The notes: generated by a model not told the origin, from the letters alone. A stretch of DNA of 64,000 nt from JALZDI01 sp035557095 (GCA_035557095.1 DATMEB010000105.1:1-64000); one strand, 5' to 3'; positions 9,179-18,805 are shown, counted from the stretch's first letter. Translations and numbers: made by a program.

Positions 9179-9208
9179 GCATCGCGCACCGATCTGGAGG
9201 ACCCGGAG

Positions 9209-10327
9209 TTGAGAACACGAGCAGCCGTCATCCGTGAACCCGGCAAGCCCTGGGAGCTGACCGAGCTCGAGCTCGACGAACCCGGAGCGGGTGAGGTTCG
9301 AATCAGGTTCGCGGCTTCCGGGATGTGTCACTCCGACGAGCACGTGCGCACCGGCGACAGCGTGTGCCGGCTCCCGATGGTGGGCGGTCACGAAGGGTCC
9401 GGGGTCGTCGAGGCCGTGGGCCCTGGTGTCGGCCGCGTCGCGCTCGGAGACCACGTGGTGTGCTCGTTCATTCCCGCGTGCGGCGCCTGTCGTTACTGCT
9501 CCAGCGGTCGACAGAACCTGTGCGACCACGGCGCGCAGATGCAGACCGGCATGCTCGCCGACGGCACGTTCCGGTTCCACGACGACGACGGCTCCGACCT
9601 CGGCGGGTTCTGCATGCTCGGGACCTTCTCAGAGCGTGCCGTCGTCTCGCAGCACTCCTGCGTGCGGATCGAGCAGGACATCCCCTTCGACGTCGCCGCG
9701 CTCGTCGGCTGCGGGGTCCCGACCGGCTGGGGCTCCGCGGTCTACGTCGCCAAGGTGGCGCCCGGTGACACGGTCGTCGTCTTCGGCGCCGGGGGAGTGG
9801 GGACCAACGCGGTCCAGGGCGCCGTGCACGCCGGTGCGCGCACGGTTGTGGTCGTGGACCCGGTCGCGTTCAAGCGCGACAACGCCATCGGGTTCGGCGC
9901 CACGCACGCCTTCGCGTCGGCGGAGGAGGCGCACGAGGCGGTTGTCCAGATGACACGGGGCCAGCTGGGCGACCACGCCATCTGCACGGTCGGCGTGCTC
10001 GAGCACGAGGTCGTCTCGCAGGCCGCCTCGATCGTGGGCAAGGACGGCCAGGTCACCGTCACCTCGGTCGGCAGGACCGGCGAGAACCAGGTGCAGCTCG
10101 CCGCCAACGGCGCGCTCGTCGGGTACCAACGTCGCATCCAGGGCCATGTGTTCGGGATGTCCAATCCTCTGTACGACATCCCGAACCTGCTCAGCCTCTA
10201 CCGCGACGACCAGATCAAGCTGGACGAGCTCATCACGCGTCGCTACAGCCTCGACGAGATCAACCAGGGCTACCAGGACCTCGACGAGGGCAGGATCATC
10301 CGCGGGGTCGTCATCCACGAGCAGTGA
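9209..10327 (+). CDS. NDMA-type zinc alcohol dehydrogenase (mycofactocin-linked family)
   Basis: A 372-residue zinc MDR alcohol dehydrogenase. Catalytic zinc ligands are Cys40, His61 and Cys168; structural zinc ligands are Cys91, Cys94, Cys97 and Cys105; the NAD-binding GAGGVG is at residues 193-198. The overall sequence fits the actinobacterial NDMA-dependent alcohol dehydrogenases, whose tightly bound NAD is thought to be recycled through mycofactocin. The TTG start follows GGAGG at 9196-9200. It ends tail to tail with the O-demethylase gene. It oxidises an alcohol not identified here. Confidence 0.85.
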   Translation: MRTRAAVIREPGKPWELTELELDEPGAGEVRIRFAASGMCHSDEHVRTGDSVCRLPMVGGHEGSGVVEAVGPGVGRVALGDHVVCSFIPACGACRYCSSGRQNLCDHGAQMQTGMLADGTFRFHDDDGSDLGGFCMLGTFSERAVVSQHSCVRIEQDIPFDVAALVGCGVPTGWGSAVYVAKVAPGDTVVVFGAGGVGTNAVQGAVHAGARTVVVVDPVAFKRDNAIGFGATHAFASAEEAHEAVVQMTRGQLGDHAICTVGVLEHEVVSQAASIVGKDGQVTVTSVGRTGENQVQLAANGALVGYQRRIQGHVFGMSNPLYDIPNLLSLYRDDQIKLDELITRRYSLDEINQGYQDLDEGRIIRGVVIHEQ

Positions 10328-10384
10328 CCGCCGAAGTCGCCGCCGTCCGCTCGTCATGCAGACCACGCTGACGGTCGAGGATGC

Positions 10385-11740
10385 TCAGGACCGCCGGTAC
10401 GCCTCGCGTGCGTACTGAACATAGGGAGCCGGGGCCACCGTCGCGCGAATCTCCACCTGACGGTGTTCCTCGACGGCGGGCTTGGCCGAGTTCGGCTGCT
10501 CGCCCCACAACACGCGCACCTGGGTCCCGGGCTTGCTGACCGCCGTGTCGAGGGTCGCCAGCGACACGAACGCCCGCTCGTTCGCGATGTAGCCGACGTC
10601 CATGGAGATGCCCACCTGCTCACCGTCGAAAAGGACCTTGTCGGCCTGGAACAGCGCGTACCGGGCCTTCGGGAACTCGATGAACTTGGCCGGCGTACCG
10701 GGTTCGCACTGGGACCGCACGGCCGCGGACACGTCGTCGGGGTGCCACACCAGCGTGACCTTGGCCCGGCCGGGGCGCTCGGCCACGTGCTCCAATGCCT
10801 CGCGTCCGACGAAGTCGTGGTCGAACCTGACGGCGCGGCCGTAGCCGATGTCGTACGGCGTCACGTAGTAGTCGGTGATGTCGTCGGAGTCCATGCTCCC
10901 ACCGAGTGAGCCGAGAGCGTCCGCGGCGAGCCACTCGCGGTAGGCCTTCATCTGGTCGCCGAACACGGCGGGAGTGGGCGACGGGATCCATCCGGACTCA
11001 AGGTTCGCCGTCGAGTACGCCTTGGCGCCTGCTCGCACGACGCCGAGGCCGTCCCCGGCCTCCAGGATCGCGTCGAGGACGTGCGCGCCGTCGTCCCACG
11101 GCCCGAACAGCTCGAAGCCGGGCTGACCGGCCATGCCGTGCCGCAGCGCGTGTACGCGCCGCCCCGCGATGGAGAACTCCGTCATGTGGAAGAACCCCAC
11201 TTCGGGCACCGGGCGTCCGGTCGCCTTCTCCAGGATCGGCACGGCCGTCGGCCCCTGCAGCTCGTACCGGTAGGTCTGCGGCGGGCCCGAGGCACGGTCC
11301 GCGGAGTTCTCGTCGCGCTCGACGGTGGCGTCGTAGCCGCCGGTCTGCAGGTTGTACTGCAGCCAGTTGATGACCGTGGGATGGCCCACGACGTCGAACA
11401 GCCGGTCACCGAGATGGAAGACGATCGCATCCGCGATGAAGTGGCCGTCGTGGTTGACGGCGACGTACTGCTTGGCCCTGCCGGGTGTGAAGCTCTCGAA
11501 CGAGTTGACGCCGAAGTCCGCGAGCAGCCGCAACGCATCCGGACCACGAAGGTAGAGATCGGTCATGTGATGCGACTGGTCGAGAAGTGCGCAGCCCTCC
11601 CGCCACGCCCGCTGCTCGGAGCGCCAGTTCGTGAACTCGGGAGCGACGGGGAACGTGTGGGCGCGGACGTTCGAGTTGCGTAGCAGGTTCACCGGGCCGC
11701 CGGCCCGGTGGATCGCGGACTCCAGGCTTTCCGTCGTCAC
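10385..11740 (-). CDS. ligM: Tetrahydrofolate-dependent aryl O-demethylase, LigM/DesA family
   Basis: A 451-residue GcvT-fold protein. It matches Sphingobium LigM in order and wording: NLLRNSN at the start, FTNWRSEQRAWREG, DQSHHMTDLYLRG, RHGMAGQPGFELFGPWD and NLESGWIPSP. LigM moves the methyl group of vanillate or 3-O-methylgallate to tetrahydrofolate, giving protocatechuate or gallate. The GTG at 11740 was chosen because GGAGG lies ten bases upstream and it aligns with LigM; an in-frame start at 11842 would add a low-complexity tail. It is divergent from the response regulator gene. Which methoxyaromatic is used is inference. Confidence 0.85.
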   Translation of the reverse strand: MTTESLESAIHRAGGPVNLLRNSNVRAHTFPVAPEFTNWRSEQRAWREGCALLDQSHHMTDLYLRGPDALRLLADFGVNSFESFTPGRAKQYVAVNHDGHFIADAIVFHLGDRLFDVVGHPTVINWLQYNLQTGGYDATVERDENSADRASGPPQTYRYELQGPTAVPILEKATGRPVPEVGFFHMTEFSIAGRRVHALRHGMAGQPGFELFGPWDDGAHVLDAILEAGDGLGVVRAGAKAYSTANLESGWIPSPTPAVFGDQMKAYREWLAADALGSLGGSMDSDDITDYYVTPYDIGYGRAVRFDHDFVGREALEHVAERPGRAKVTLVWHPDDVSAAVRSQCEPGTPAKFIEFPKARYALFQADKVLFDGEQVGISMDVGYIANERAFVSLATLDTAVSKPGTQVRVLWGEQPNSAKPAVEEHRQVEIRATVAPAPYVQYAREAYRRS

Positions 11741-11884
11741 TCGTCGATCGCCTCCTGCGGTTTCGGCCGAGCGCGACGTCGTGGGCGCTGGGCTCGCGTG
11801 CGAGGTCCCCACATCACCGACTGGCGCTGTGGCGGCGTCCACGGTAGGGCAGCGTCACGGGTGTCCGGTAGTACCGTCGAAGCC

Positions 11885-12550
11885 GTGATCAGGGTGCTGC
11901 TGGCGGACGACGAGGCGATGATTCGCGCAGGCGTCGGCGCCATTCTGGCTGCCGCTCCGGACATCGACGTGGTCGCGGAGGCCGCCGACGGGCGTGCGGC
12001 GGTCGAGGCCGCTCGCGCCCACCGGCCCGACGTCGCACTCCTGGACATCCGCATGCCGGTGCTCGACGGGCTCAGCGCGGCTGACGAGCTGCGCAGCGCC
12101 GTCCCGCAGACCGCGGTGATCATGCTGACCACGTTCGGGGAGGACGAGTACATCGCCGGGGCACTGGAGAGCGGCGTGAGCGGCTTCCTGCTGAAGTCCG
12201 GTGACCCGTACGAGCTCATGGCGGCGGTGCGGGCCGCGCACGACGGCGCGTCGTACCTGTCCCCGAAGGTGGCGCACCGTGTCATGCAGCAGATCAGCGG
12301 TGGCCGGTTGTCGCGGCGTACGGCCGCGAAGGAACGCCTCGACCGGTTGACGCCTCGAGAGCGCGAGGTGCTGGGCCTGCTGGGCGCAGGGCTGTCGAAC
12401 GCCGAGATCGGTCGGCGGCTGTTCCTCGTCGAGGGCACGGTCAAGGCGCACGTCAGCTCTCTGCTGACCCGGCTGGACGTGCAGAACCGAGTCCAGGCAG
12501 CGGTGCTCGCCCACGAGGCCGGCCTGGTGGACGACCCCGCGGGCGAGTAG
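11885..12550 (+). CDS. Response regulator, NarL/LuxR type
   Basis: A 221-residue two-component response regulator. The receiver domain has the acidic pair LADDEA near the N-terminus, the phospho-acceptor Asp in LLDIRMP near residue 54, and Lys in LLKSGDP. The C-terminal LuxR helix-turn-helix begins at LTPREREVLGLLG near residue 157. The GTG at 11885 lies just after a possible -10 (TAGTAC, 11869-11874), so the transcript may be nearly leaderless. Its likely partner kinase is at 14305-15645, with an ABC-2 exporter between them on the other strand. Confidence 0.9.
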   Translation: MIRVLLADDEAMIRAGVGAILAAAPDIDVVAEAADGRAAVEAARAHRPDVALLDIRMPVLDGLSAADELRSAVPQTAVIMLTTFGEDEYIAGALESGVSGFLLKSGDPYELMAAVRAAHDGASYLSPKVAHRVMQQISGGRLSRRTAAKERLDRLTPREREVLGLLGAGLSNAEIGRRLFLVEGTVKAHVSSLLTRLDVQNRVQAAVLAHEAGLVDDPAGE

Positions 12551-12564
12551 GGCACGTCCTGGTC

Positions 12565-13314
12565 TCAGGCGTCCCGGGTCCGCAGTGCCCAGACTCCCGC
12601 GGCGATCGCGGCGGTTGCCCAGGCGGCGAGGACCAGCCCGTACTCCCACTCCCCGGCCATGAGCCGTGCGCCCGCCGGCGCAGGGGTGTACTGCGCGATC
12701 GTCTCGAGGACGGGGGCGGCAAAGCGCGCGGACAGGAGCCTGAGGATCTCGGGGACGACGAGGAGCAGGAGGATGAGGATCGCCAGGCCGCCGGCTGTCC
12801 GGCGGACCACGGTCCCGATGCCCAGCGCGAGCCCGGCGATCATGGTCAGGTAGAGGCCCATGGCCAGGACGTCGAGGATGTGTGTGCCGTCGAGAGCCCC
12901 GAGCTCACCGAACCGCGCGGCCGCGACGCCGACGCCCAGGGCGGCGATGCCGGTGCCGACGAGCAGGACCGTGCCACCGGCCACGAGGGTCTTGGCCAGC
13001 ATGACGCGGGTTCGTGAGGGTGTGCACGCGAACGTGACGGTGATGCTGCGGGTGGCGAACTCCCCGGTGACGACGAGCATCGCGAAGGCCCCGAGCGCGT
13101 ACTGGACGAAGTTGACCAGCCCCGCCATGGCGACGGGCACCGCGAGGACCGTGCTGGGATCGCCGTCGTCGGCTCCGAGCATCGCGACGAGCAGCATCAC
13201 GGCGACGGAGCCGCCCACGAACCACCAGGTGGAACGCAGGGAGCGCAGCTTGATCCACTCTGCGCCCGCGGTCGAGGCGGTGGTGGCGATGGGCGGACGG
13301 GTCAGGGTGGTCAT
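12565..13314 (-). CDS. ABC-2 type transporter permease
   Basis: A 249-residue membrane protein with about six hydrophobic segments, for example STWWFVGGSVAVMLLVAML near residue 28 and LYLTMIAGLALGIGTVV. It is the membrane half of an ABC-2 exporter. Its ATG overlaps the stop of the ATPase gene upstream of it by four bases, so the two are co-translated. The Leu- and Val-rich segments and lack of a binding protein point to export of a drug, lipid or peptide; the cargo is unknown. Confidence 0.85.
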   Translation of the reverse strand: MTTLTRPPIATTASTAGAEWIKLRSLRSTWWFVGGSVAVMLLVAMLGADDGDPSTVLAVPVAMAGLVNFVQYALGAFAMLVVTGEFATRSITVTFACTPSRTRVMLAKTLVAGGTVLLVGTGIAALGVGVAAARFGELGALDGTHILDVLAMGLYLTMIAGLALGIGTVVRRTAGGLAILILLLLVVPEILRLLSARFAAPVLETIAQYTPAPAGARLMAGEWEYGLVLAAWATAAIAAGVWALRTRDA

Positions 13315-14195
13315 GCTTCGGCTCCGTACTCGAGGCTGTTCGCGGTCAGGTTCATGTAGGACTCCTCGAGACTGGGCTCGACGGGGCTGAGCCCGTGCAC
13401 CATCAGCCCGAGCTCGTGAGCGAGTGCGCCCACCTGCTCCGGGGTGGCTCCGGTGATGGTGAGCTCATCGGGGGCCGACCAACGGGCATCCTCCAGCGCG
13501 TCCGCGAGGGCATGCAGCCGCGGACCTCGCACCCTGGTCCCCGTGCCGGCGAGCAGGTCGGCCATCGGCTGGTCCGTGATGAGGCGGCCCCTGCCGAGCA
13601 CCACGAGCCGGTCGGCGGTCTGCTCGACCTCGCTCATCAGGTGTGAGGAGACGAAGACGGTGCGCCCCTGCGCCGCCAGCGAACGCAGCAGGGTCCGGAT
13701 CCAGCGCACGCCGTCGGGGTCCAGGCCGTTGACGGGTTCGTCGAGTAGCAGGACCTGCGGGTCGCCGAGGAGTGCGCCCGCGATGCCGAGGCGCTGGAAC
13801 ATCCCGAGCGAGTACGTGCCGGCGCGCCGCCGGGCGGCCTCGGTCATCCCGGTCTGGGCGAGGACGTCCTCGACCCGGGAGGCCGGGATGCGCTGGCTTC
13901 GGGCCATGGCGCGTAGGTGATCGCGGCCGGTACGGGCAGGGTGGACGGCCGTGGCGTCCAGCAACGCGCCGACCGTGCGCAGGGGCTGCTCGAGCCCGGC
14001 GTAGGGGCGCCCGTCGATCAGCGCGGTTCCCGAGGTCGGTGCGTCCAGGCCGAGGATCATGCGCATCGTCGTGGACTTGCCGGCCCCGTTCGGGCCGAGG
14101 AACCCCGTGACGGTTCCCGGGTGGAGCTGCAGTGTCAGTCCGTCGACGGCCGTCTTGTTTCCGTAGCGCTTGGTGAGGTTGGTCAGGCTGATCAT
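13311..14195 (-). CDS. ABC transporter ATP-binding protein (ABC-2 exporter)
   Basis: A 294-residue ATPase with Walker A GPNGAGKST near residue 37, a degenerate signature region TYSLGMFQRLGIAGAL and Walker B QVLLLDEPVNGLDPDG. The C-terminal extension (about residues 220-294) is usual for bacitracin- and lantibiotic-type exporters. The start used is the ATG of MISLTNLTKRYG at 14195, where the family alignment begins; an upstream in-frame start would add 58 residues of unlike sequence. Partner permease follows with a 4-base overlap, and the flanking two-component genes probably control it. Confidence 0.88.
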   Translation of the reverse strand: MISLTNLTKRYGNKTAVDGLTLQLHPGTVTGFLGPNGAGKSTTMRMILGLDAPTSGTALIDGRPYAGLEQPLRTVGALLDATAVHPARTGRDHLRAMARSQRIPASRVEDVLAQTGMTEAARRRAGTYSLGMFQRLGIAGALLGDPQVLLLDEPVNGLDPDGVRWIRTLLRSLAAQGRTVFVSSHLMSEVEQTADRLVVLGRGRLITDQPMADLLAGTGTRVRGPRLHALADALEDARWSAPDELTITGATPEQVGALAHELGLMVHGLSPVEPSLEESYMNLTANSLEYGAEA

Positions 14196-14291
14196 GACGC
14201 CGAACCTACGGATCGTGGCCGCCGCACACAGCGCACGATCGTCAGGTCCGCGTACTGACTTTCGACAGGGGTTCGGCTGAGCGCCCCCGCG

Positions 14292-14297
14292 TAGCCT
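14292..14297 (+). promoter_or_regulatory. Candidate -10 element of a leaderless promoter (histidine kinase)
   Basis: TAGCCT, matching the TANNNT -10 form common in actinobacteria, ends seven bases before the GTG at 14305, so transcription would start at or next to the start codon. No convincing -35 or Shine-Dalgarno is seen. Confidence 0.4.
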
Positions 14298-14304
14298 GGC
14301 GGCT

Positions 14305-15645
14305 GTGGAGTGGATCGGGAGGCTGCTGAGCAGACACCGTGCTGTCGACCTCCTCGTATGGGTTGCCATCTCGGCTCCGGTGCTGCTGGGCGACGATGCG
14401 CTGCCGCAGGGGTCCGTGTTGTCTCTGCAGGCGTTCCGGCTGTGGGCGCTGCCGTTGCTGGGACTCGCCGTGCTCGTGTCGCACCGGTCCCCGCTCGTCG
14501 CGGCCGCAGTGCCTGCCGTTCTCGCTCTGGCGATGACGGGCGAGTTCTTCAGTCAGCAGCTGGTACTCGCCCAGGTGGTGTTGGCGTTCCTGCTCGGCCG
14601 CCGGACAGGCGGCGCACGAGCCGCGCTGCAGCTGTTTGCCGTCCTTGGCGCGGTGGGCCTGCTGTTCGCGTTCGTGAACCGGAGCTCGGGCGAGGGCTGG
14701 TTCGAGCTCGCGAGCTCGATGCTGCTGCAGATCGTCCTGCCATGGACCGCGGGTCAGTACGCGCGCCAGCATGCCGAGCTGCTCCGCGCCGGCTGGGAGC
14801 TCGCCGAGCGGCTCGAGCACGAACAGGAGCTGGTGGCGAACCAGGTTCGGCTTCGCGAGCGGGCACGGATCGCCAGGGACATGCACGACTCCCTCGGCCA
14901 CGAGCTCAGCCTGGTCGCCGTACGCGCGGCCGCCCTCGAGGTGACGTCGGGGATCGGCACGGATGGCCGACAGGCAGCCGGAGACCTACGACGGGCCGCT
15001 GCGTCGGCCACGGACCGGCTGCGCGAGATCATCGGCGTACTCAGGGACGACGGTGATGGCCCGCCCGTCGTCCCAGCGGCAGACACGGTGCAGTCACTCG
15101 TGCAGCAGGCGGCCGCCTCCGGCGTGACCGTGACGTTGGACGACACCATGGCGGAGGTGGGCACACCCGTCCCGGAGGCCACGGCCCGCGCCGTCTACCG
15201 GGTGGTCCAGGAGGCACTCACCAACGCGACCAAGCACGCACCCGGTGCCGCCGTGGCCATCACCGTACGACCCGACGAGACAGTGCGACCCCACGACGAT
15301 GGCGTCCCGCAGATGGTCGTCACGGTGGTCAACGACGCCCCGCCGGCGGCGTCGCCACGCAGCGACGGCACCCCGGGCTACGGGCTCATCGGCCTCGACG
15401 AGCGAGTAAGGCTTGTGGGCGGAACCCTGGACGCGCGCCCCACCGACCGCGGGTTCACTGTCGGCGTGCGGTTCCCGCTCACGCCGGAGGCAGCGGCCAC
15501 ACCGGTCGCCACGCCCACATCGGGGCACGCCCTGGCCCAGGCGCGCCGCCGTCTGCGTCGCAGCATGCTGAGCAGCTTCTGGATCCCCGTTGCGATGGCC
15601 GCCGTGCTCGTGCTCATCTACTTCCTCAACGCTGGACGGCTCTGA
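14305..15645 (+). CDS. Sensor histidine kinase (NarL/DesK-type partner)
   Basis: A 446-residue membrane kinase. Five or so hydrophobic segments fill residues 1-150, then comes a HisKA_3 dimerisation domain with the phospho-acceptor His in ARDMHDSLGHELS near residue 194, and an HATPase domain with VVQEALTNATKHA and GYGLIGLDERV. A single hydrophobic segment (IPVAMAAVLVLIYFL) closes the protein, which is unusual for the family. It has no large extracellular domain, so it may sense the membrane or the exporter itself. The pair with the regulator at 11885 is inferred from proximity and type. Confidence 0.88.
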   Translation: MEWIGRLLSRHRAVDLLVWVAISAPVLLGDDALPQGSVLSLQAFRLWALPLLGLAVLVSHRSPLVAAAVPAVLALAMTGEFFSQQLVLAQVVLAFLLGRRTGGARAALQLFAVLGAVGLLFAFVNRSSGEGWFELASSMLLQIVLPWTAGQYARQHAELLRAGWELAERLEHEQELVANQVRLRERARIARDMHDSLGHELSLVAVRAAALEVTSGIGTDGRQAAGDLRRAAASATDRLREIIGVLRDDGDGPPVVPAADTVQSLVQQAAASGVTVTLDDTMAEVGTPVPEATARAVYRVVQEALTNATKHAPGAAVAITVRPDETVRPHDDGVPQMVVTVVNDAPPAASPRSDGTPGYGLIGLDERVRLVGGTLDARPTDRGFTVGVRFPLTPEAAATPVATPTSGHALAQARRRLRRSMLSSFWIPVAMAAVLVLIYFLNAGRL

Positions 15646-15793
15646 CCGCAGTGCTGCCCTGACCCATTCCTTCGGCGCCATGTAGTCCGGGCTGCTCTCC
15701 GCCCGCGAAACCTCGTTGCCACGTCCGCACAGTTGGGACAAGATCGCATTCTCGGCAAGACCTTCAGCAGGGATGACCCATGAAGGACGGGGG

Positions 15794-17401
15794 ATGTCAG
15801 TGCGACAGTTCGACTTCGTCATCGTCGGAGCAGGGCCCGCGGGGTGTGTGCTCGCCAACCGCCTGTCCGCGGACCCGGCTGTGACCGTGCTGCTGGTCGA
15901 GGCAGGTGACCACGACACCAACCCGCTGATCGCGATGCCCCGGGGGTTCGCCGAGCTGCTGGGCGACCCCACCACGGCGTGGCTCTACCCCACGCGCCCC
16001 TTCGGGCCCTCGCAGCAGGTCGAGTACCTGGTGCGGGGCAAGGTCCTCGGCGGGTCGAGCGCGGTCAACGGCATGGTGTACAACCGCGGCCAGCGGGCGG
16101 ACTACGACGCGCTGGAGCTGCTCGGCAACCCGGGCTGGGGCTGGGACGACATGCTGCCGGTCTTCAAGGAGATCGAGGACAACGCGCTCGGCGCCTCCGA
16201 CGTGCGCGGCGCAGGCGGACCGCTGCAGGTTTCGACCGTCGGCGGTGCCGACCCGCTGCTCGAGGACGTGATCAACGCGGGCGTCGACCTCGGCTGGCGG
16301 CGCACGCGTGACCTGAACGAGACCGACGAGGAGCGCATCGGTTACGCGATGGCGACCATCCGCGACGGCGTGCGGGTGACTGCGGCAGGCGCGTTCCTCC
16401 ACCCGGTCATGGACCGTCCCAACCTCACCGTCGCGGTACGCACGGTCATCGACCGGGTGGTGCTCGAAGGTGATCGCGTGGTCGGCGTGCGGGGGCGGCA
16501 GGACGGGCAGATCTTCGAGGCCCGCGGCACCCGCGAGGTGATCCTCGCCAGCGGTGCGATCGCCACGCCCAGGATCCTCCAGCTCTCCGGCATCGGTCCC
16601 GGTGAGACGCTACGGGCCGCCGGCGTCGACGTGCTGGTGGACAGCCCGAACGTGGGCGCGCGCATGCTCGAGCACCGGGTGTTCCAGATGCAGTTCCGGC
16701 TCGCCGAGGATCTCGGGTACAACAAGCTGCTGAGCACCGAAGAGGGCCAGCAGTCGGCGATGCTGGAGTACCAGACGAGCCACACCGGGGTGCTGGCGGC
16801 GCCGTCGTTCGACATCGTCGGCTTCTTCAAGACCCGGCCGGAGCTCGACCGTCCGGACGCGCAGTTCCAGATCGCGCCGTTCTCGATAGCGCCGCGGGAG
16901 CAGGGCAAGGCACTCGAGGTCGAACGGGAGCCTGGCATGTTCGGCATCGGCTACGCCCTGCGGCCGGACAGCGAGGGCAGCATCCGAATCACCTCGGCGG
17001 ATGTCGACGCTCCATTGGACATCGACGCCAACTACTTCGCCACCGAGCATGACCGCACGACGACGGTCGACGTCTTCCGCACCCTGCGCCGCCTCTTCGG
17101 CACCGGTCCGCTCGCCAAGCGGATCGAGCGGGAGACCCTTCCCGGCCCCGCGGTCGACACCGACCAGGAGATCCTGGACTTCGGGTTGACCGTGGGTAGC
17201 GCCGGCTACCACGCCATCGGGACCTGCGCGATGGGGCCCGACGATGGCGACGTGGTAGACCCGCGGCTGCGGGTTCGCGGGGTGACGAACCTGCGCGTCG
17301 TGGACGCCTCGGTGCTGCCGGTCATGGTCTCCGGCAACCTCAACGGGCCGGTCTCTGCGCTCGCGTGGCGGGCGGCCGACTTCATCGTCGACGGCGCCTG
17401 A
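15794..17401 (+). CDS. GMC family FAD-dependent oxidoreductase
   Basis: A 535-residue glucose-methanol-choline oxidoreductase. The FAD-binding GAGPAG is at residues 12-17, GGSSAVNGMVYNRG near residue 90, and the active-site His near 473 (YHAIGTCAMG) with Asn near 517 (NLNGPV), the usual 44-residue spacing. Such enzymes oxidise alcohols, including choline and aryl alcohols, with oxygen or a quinone. The ATG at 15794 is preferred because GAAGGA precedes it and the domain begins there. It stands alone, with 148 bases before it, upstream of the operator at 17466. Confidence 0.88.
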   Translation: MSVRQFDFVIVGAGPAGCVLANRLSADPAVTVLLVEAGDHDTNPLIAMPRGFAELLGDPTTAWLYPTRPFGPSQQVEYLVRGKVLGGSSAVNGMVYNRGQRADYDALELLGNPGWGWDDMLPVFKEIEDNALGASDVRGAGGPLQVSTVGGADPLLEDVINAGVDLGWRRTRDLNETDEERIGYAMATIRDGVRVTAAGAFLHPVMDRPNLTVAVRTVIDRVVLEGDRVVGVRGRQDGQIFEARGTREVILASGAIATPRILQLSGIGPGETLRAAGVDVLVDSPNVGARMLEHRVFQMQFRLAEDLGYNKLLSTEEGQQSAMLEYQTSHTGVLAAPSFDIVGFFKTRPELDRPDAQFQIAPFSIAPREQGKALEVEREPGMFGIGYALRPDSEGSIRITSADVDAPLDIDANYFATEHDRTTTVDVFRTLRRLFGTGPLAKRIERETLPGPAVDTDQEILDFGLTVGSAGYHAIGTCAMGPDDGDVVDPRLRVRGVTNLRVVDASVLPVMVSGNLNGPVSALAWRAADFIVDGA

Positions 17402-17465
17402 GCGCGACGGCGGCTCGCCACCGGGAGGGCCCCGAGGCAGTCACCTCCTCCAACCGCCACGGCGG

Positions 17466-17484
17466 CAAATGGTACTACCATTTG
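17466..17484. promoter_or_regulatory. GntR/FadR-type operator palindrome with -10 of flavin monooxygenase gene
   Basis: CAAATGGTACTACCATTTG is a perfect palindrome around one central base and contains the TGGTnnnACCA core found repeatedly in this window (core 17470-17480). A good -10 (TATGAT, 17487-17492) follows it directly, so a bound protein would cover the promoter spacer. The monooxygenase start is 56 bases further on. Confidence 0.7.
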
Positions 17485-17539
17485 TGTATGATCGCTCGCC
17501 ACGGCCGCTGCGGCGGTCCGCCCGAGGAGAGGAGATCTC

Positions 17540-18805
17540 GTGGCACGTGGCCTGCGAGGTGGATCTGACGACGTGATCGTGGTCGGCGGAGGCATCGGGG
17601 GACTGACTCTCGCGCTCTGCCTGGACCGAGTCGGCGTGCCCGTGCGGGTGTACGAGGCGGTGCCGAAAGTGACGCAGGTCGGCGTCGGGATCACGCTTCT
17701 GCCGCACGCCACCCGCGTGCTTGCCGACCTCGGCCTGCTGGAGCAGCTGGTCACTCGCGGCGTGCCGATGGTGGACTCCGTCTTCTACAACCGGTTCGGT
17801 CAGTTCGTGTACCGGGAGCCGACCGGCACGCACGCAGGTCTGGCGTGGCCACAGCTGGCCATGCACCGCGCCGATGTCTACGACGTGCTGCTGGCCGCGG
17901 TGCGGGAACGGCTCGGCGACGATCGGATCACGTTCGACGCTCGCCTCGTCCGGGTCGACCAGGACGACCGCTCCGTCCACGCGCACTTCGAGCGCGCGGC
18001 GAACGGCAACGGCCCGCTGACGTTCACCGAGACCGGCAGCGTGCTCATCGGCTGCGACGGCATCCACTCGACTCTGCGCAAACAGCTGAACCCGCAGGAG
18101 CCGCCGCTGATCTACCAGGGATTCAACATGTGGCGTGGTGTCACGCCATGGCAGCCGTTCCTCTCGGGCGCCTCGATGCTGCGCGTGGGCTGGTACTCCA
18201 GCGGAAAGCTCACCATCTATCCCTGTCGCAACGACGTCGACGCCGATGGTCGCCAGTTGATGAACTGGATCGCCGCGATCGAGACCGACCGCAACATCGA
18301 GCGCGACTGGGGCCGTCCGGGTCGGCTCGAGGACTTCATCGAGACGTTCGAGGAGTGGACCTTCGACTTTCTCGACGTTCCCGCCGTGCTGCGCGGGGCC
18401 GACTCGATTCTCGAGTTCCCGATGGTCGACCAGGATCCGCTACCGCAGTGGACGTTCGGGCGAGTCACCCTTCTCGGCGACGCCGCGCATCCGTTGGTGC
18501 CCCGCGGGTCGAACGGAGCCGGTCAGGCGATCGTGGACTGCCAGGCGCTCGCGTCGGCTTTCGCGGCCACCCGCGAACACGTCGACGCGTTGCACCGGTA
18601 CGAGGAGGAGCGCCGGCCGAAGACGAGTCAGATCGTCTACCGCAACCGGGCCAACCCGCCTGACGCCATCCTGCGCGAGGTGTGCCTGCGCACCGGTGAC
18701 GAGCGGTTCGACCGGCTGTCCGACGTCATCGACCAGTCGGAGCTCGACCAGCTGTCCGAGGGGTATCGCCACCTGACCGGGTACTCCCAGCGCGCGCTCT
18801 CCTGA
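17540..18805 (+). CDS. Flavin-dependent monooxygenase (PhzS/salicylate hydroxylase-like)
   Basis: A 421-residue single-component class A flavin monooxygenase. The FAD-binding GGGIGG is at residues 15-20, the FAD ribityl motif LLGDAAHPLVPRG near residue 309, and the central YQGFNMWRGVT is typical of the branch often named 5-methylphenazine-1-carboxylate 1-monooxygenase. Such enzymes hydroxylate aromatic acids with NAD(P)H and oxygen. The GTG start follows GAGGAGAGGAG. Transcription is likely controlled by the palindrome at 17466-17484, linking this enzyme to the regulon. The actual aromatic substrate is unknown. Confidence 0.87.
   Translation: MARGLRGGSDDVIVVGGGIGGLTLALCLDRVGVPVRVYEAVPKVTQVGVGITLLPHATRVLADLGLLEQLVTRGVPMVDSVFYNRFGQFVYREPTGTHAGLAWPQLAMHRADVYDVLLAAVRERLGDDRITFDARLVRVDQDDRSVHAHFERAANGNGPLTFTETGSVLIGCDGIHSTLRKQLNPQEPPLIYQGFNMWRGVTPWQPFLSGASMLRVGWYSSGKLTIYPCRNDVDADGRQLMNWIAAIETDRNIERDWGRPGRLEDFIETFEEWTFDFLDVPAVLRGADSILEFPMVDQDPLPQWTFGRVTLLGDAAHPLVPRGSNGAGQAIVDCQALASAFAATREHVDALHRYEEERRPKTSQIVYRNRANPPDAILREVCLRTGDERFDRLSDVIDQSELDQLSEGYRHLTGYSQRALS

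Noticed and set aside
11866..11876. Palindrome CGGTAGTACCG upstream of the response regulator
   Set aside because: It resembles the regulon core, but it overlaps the probable -10, has no extended arms, and the gene does not fit the regulon.
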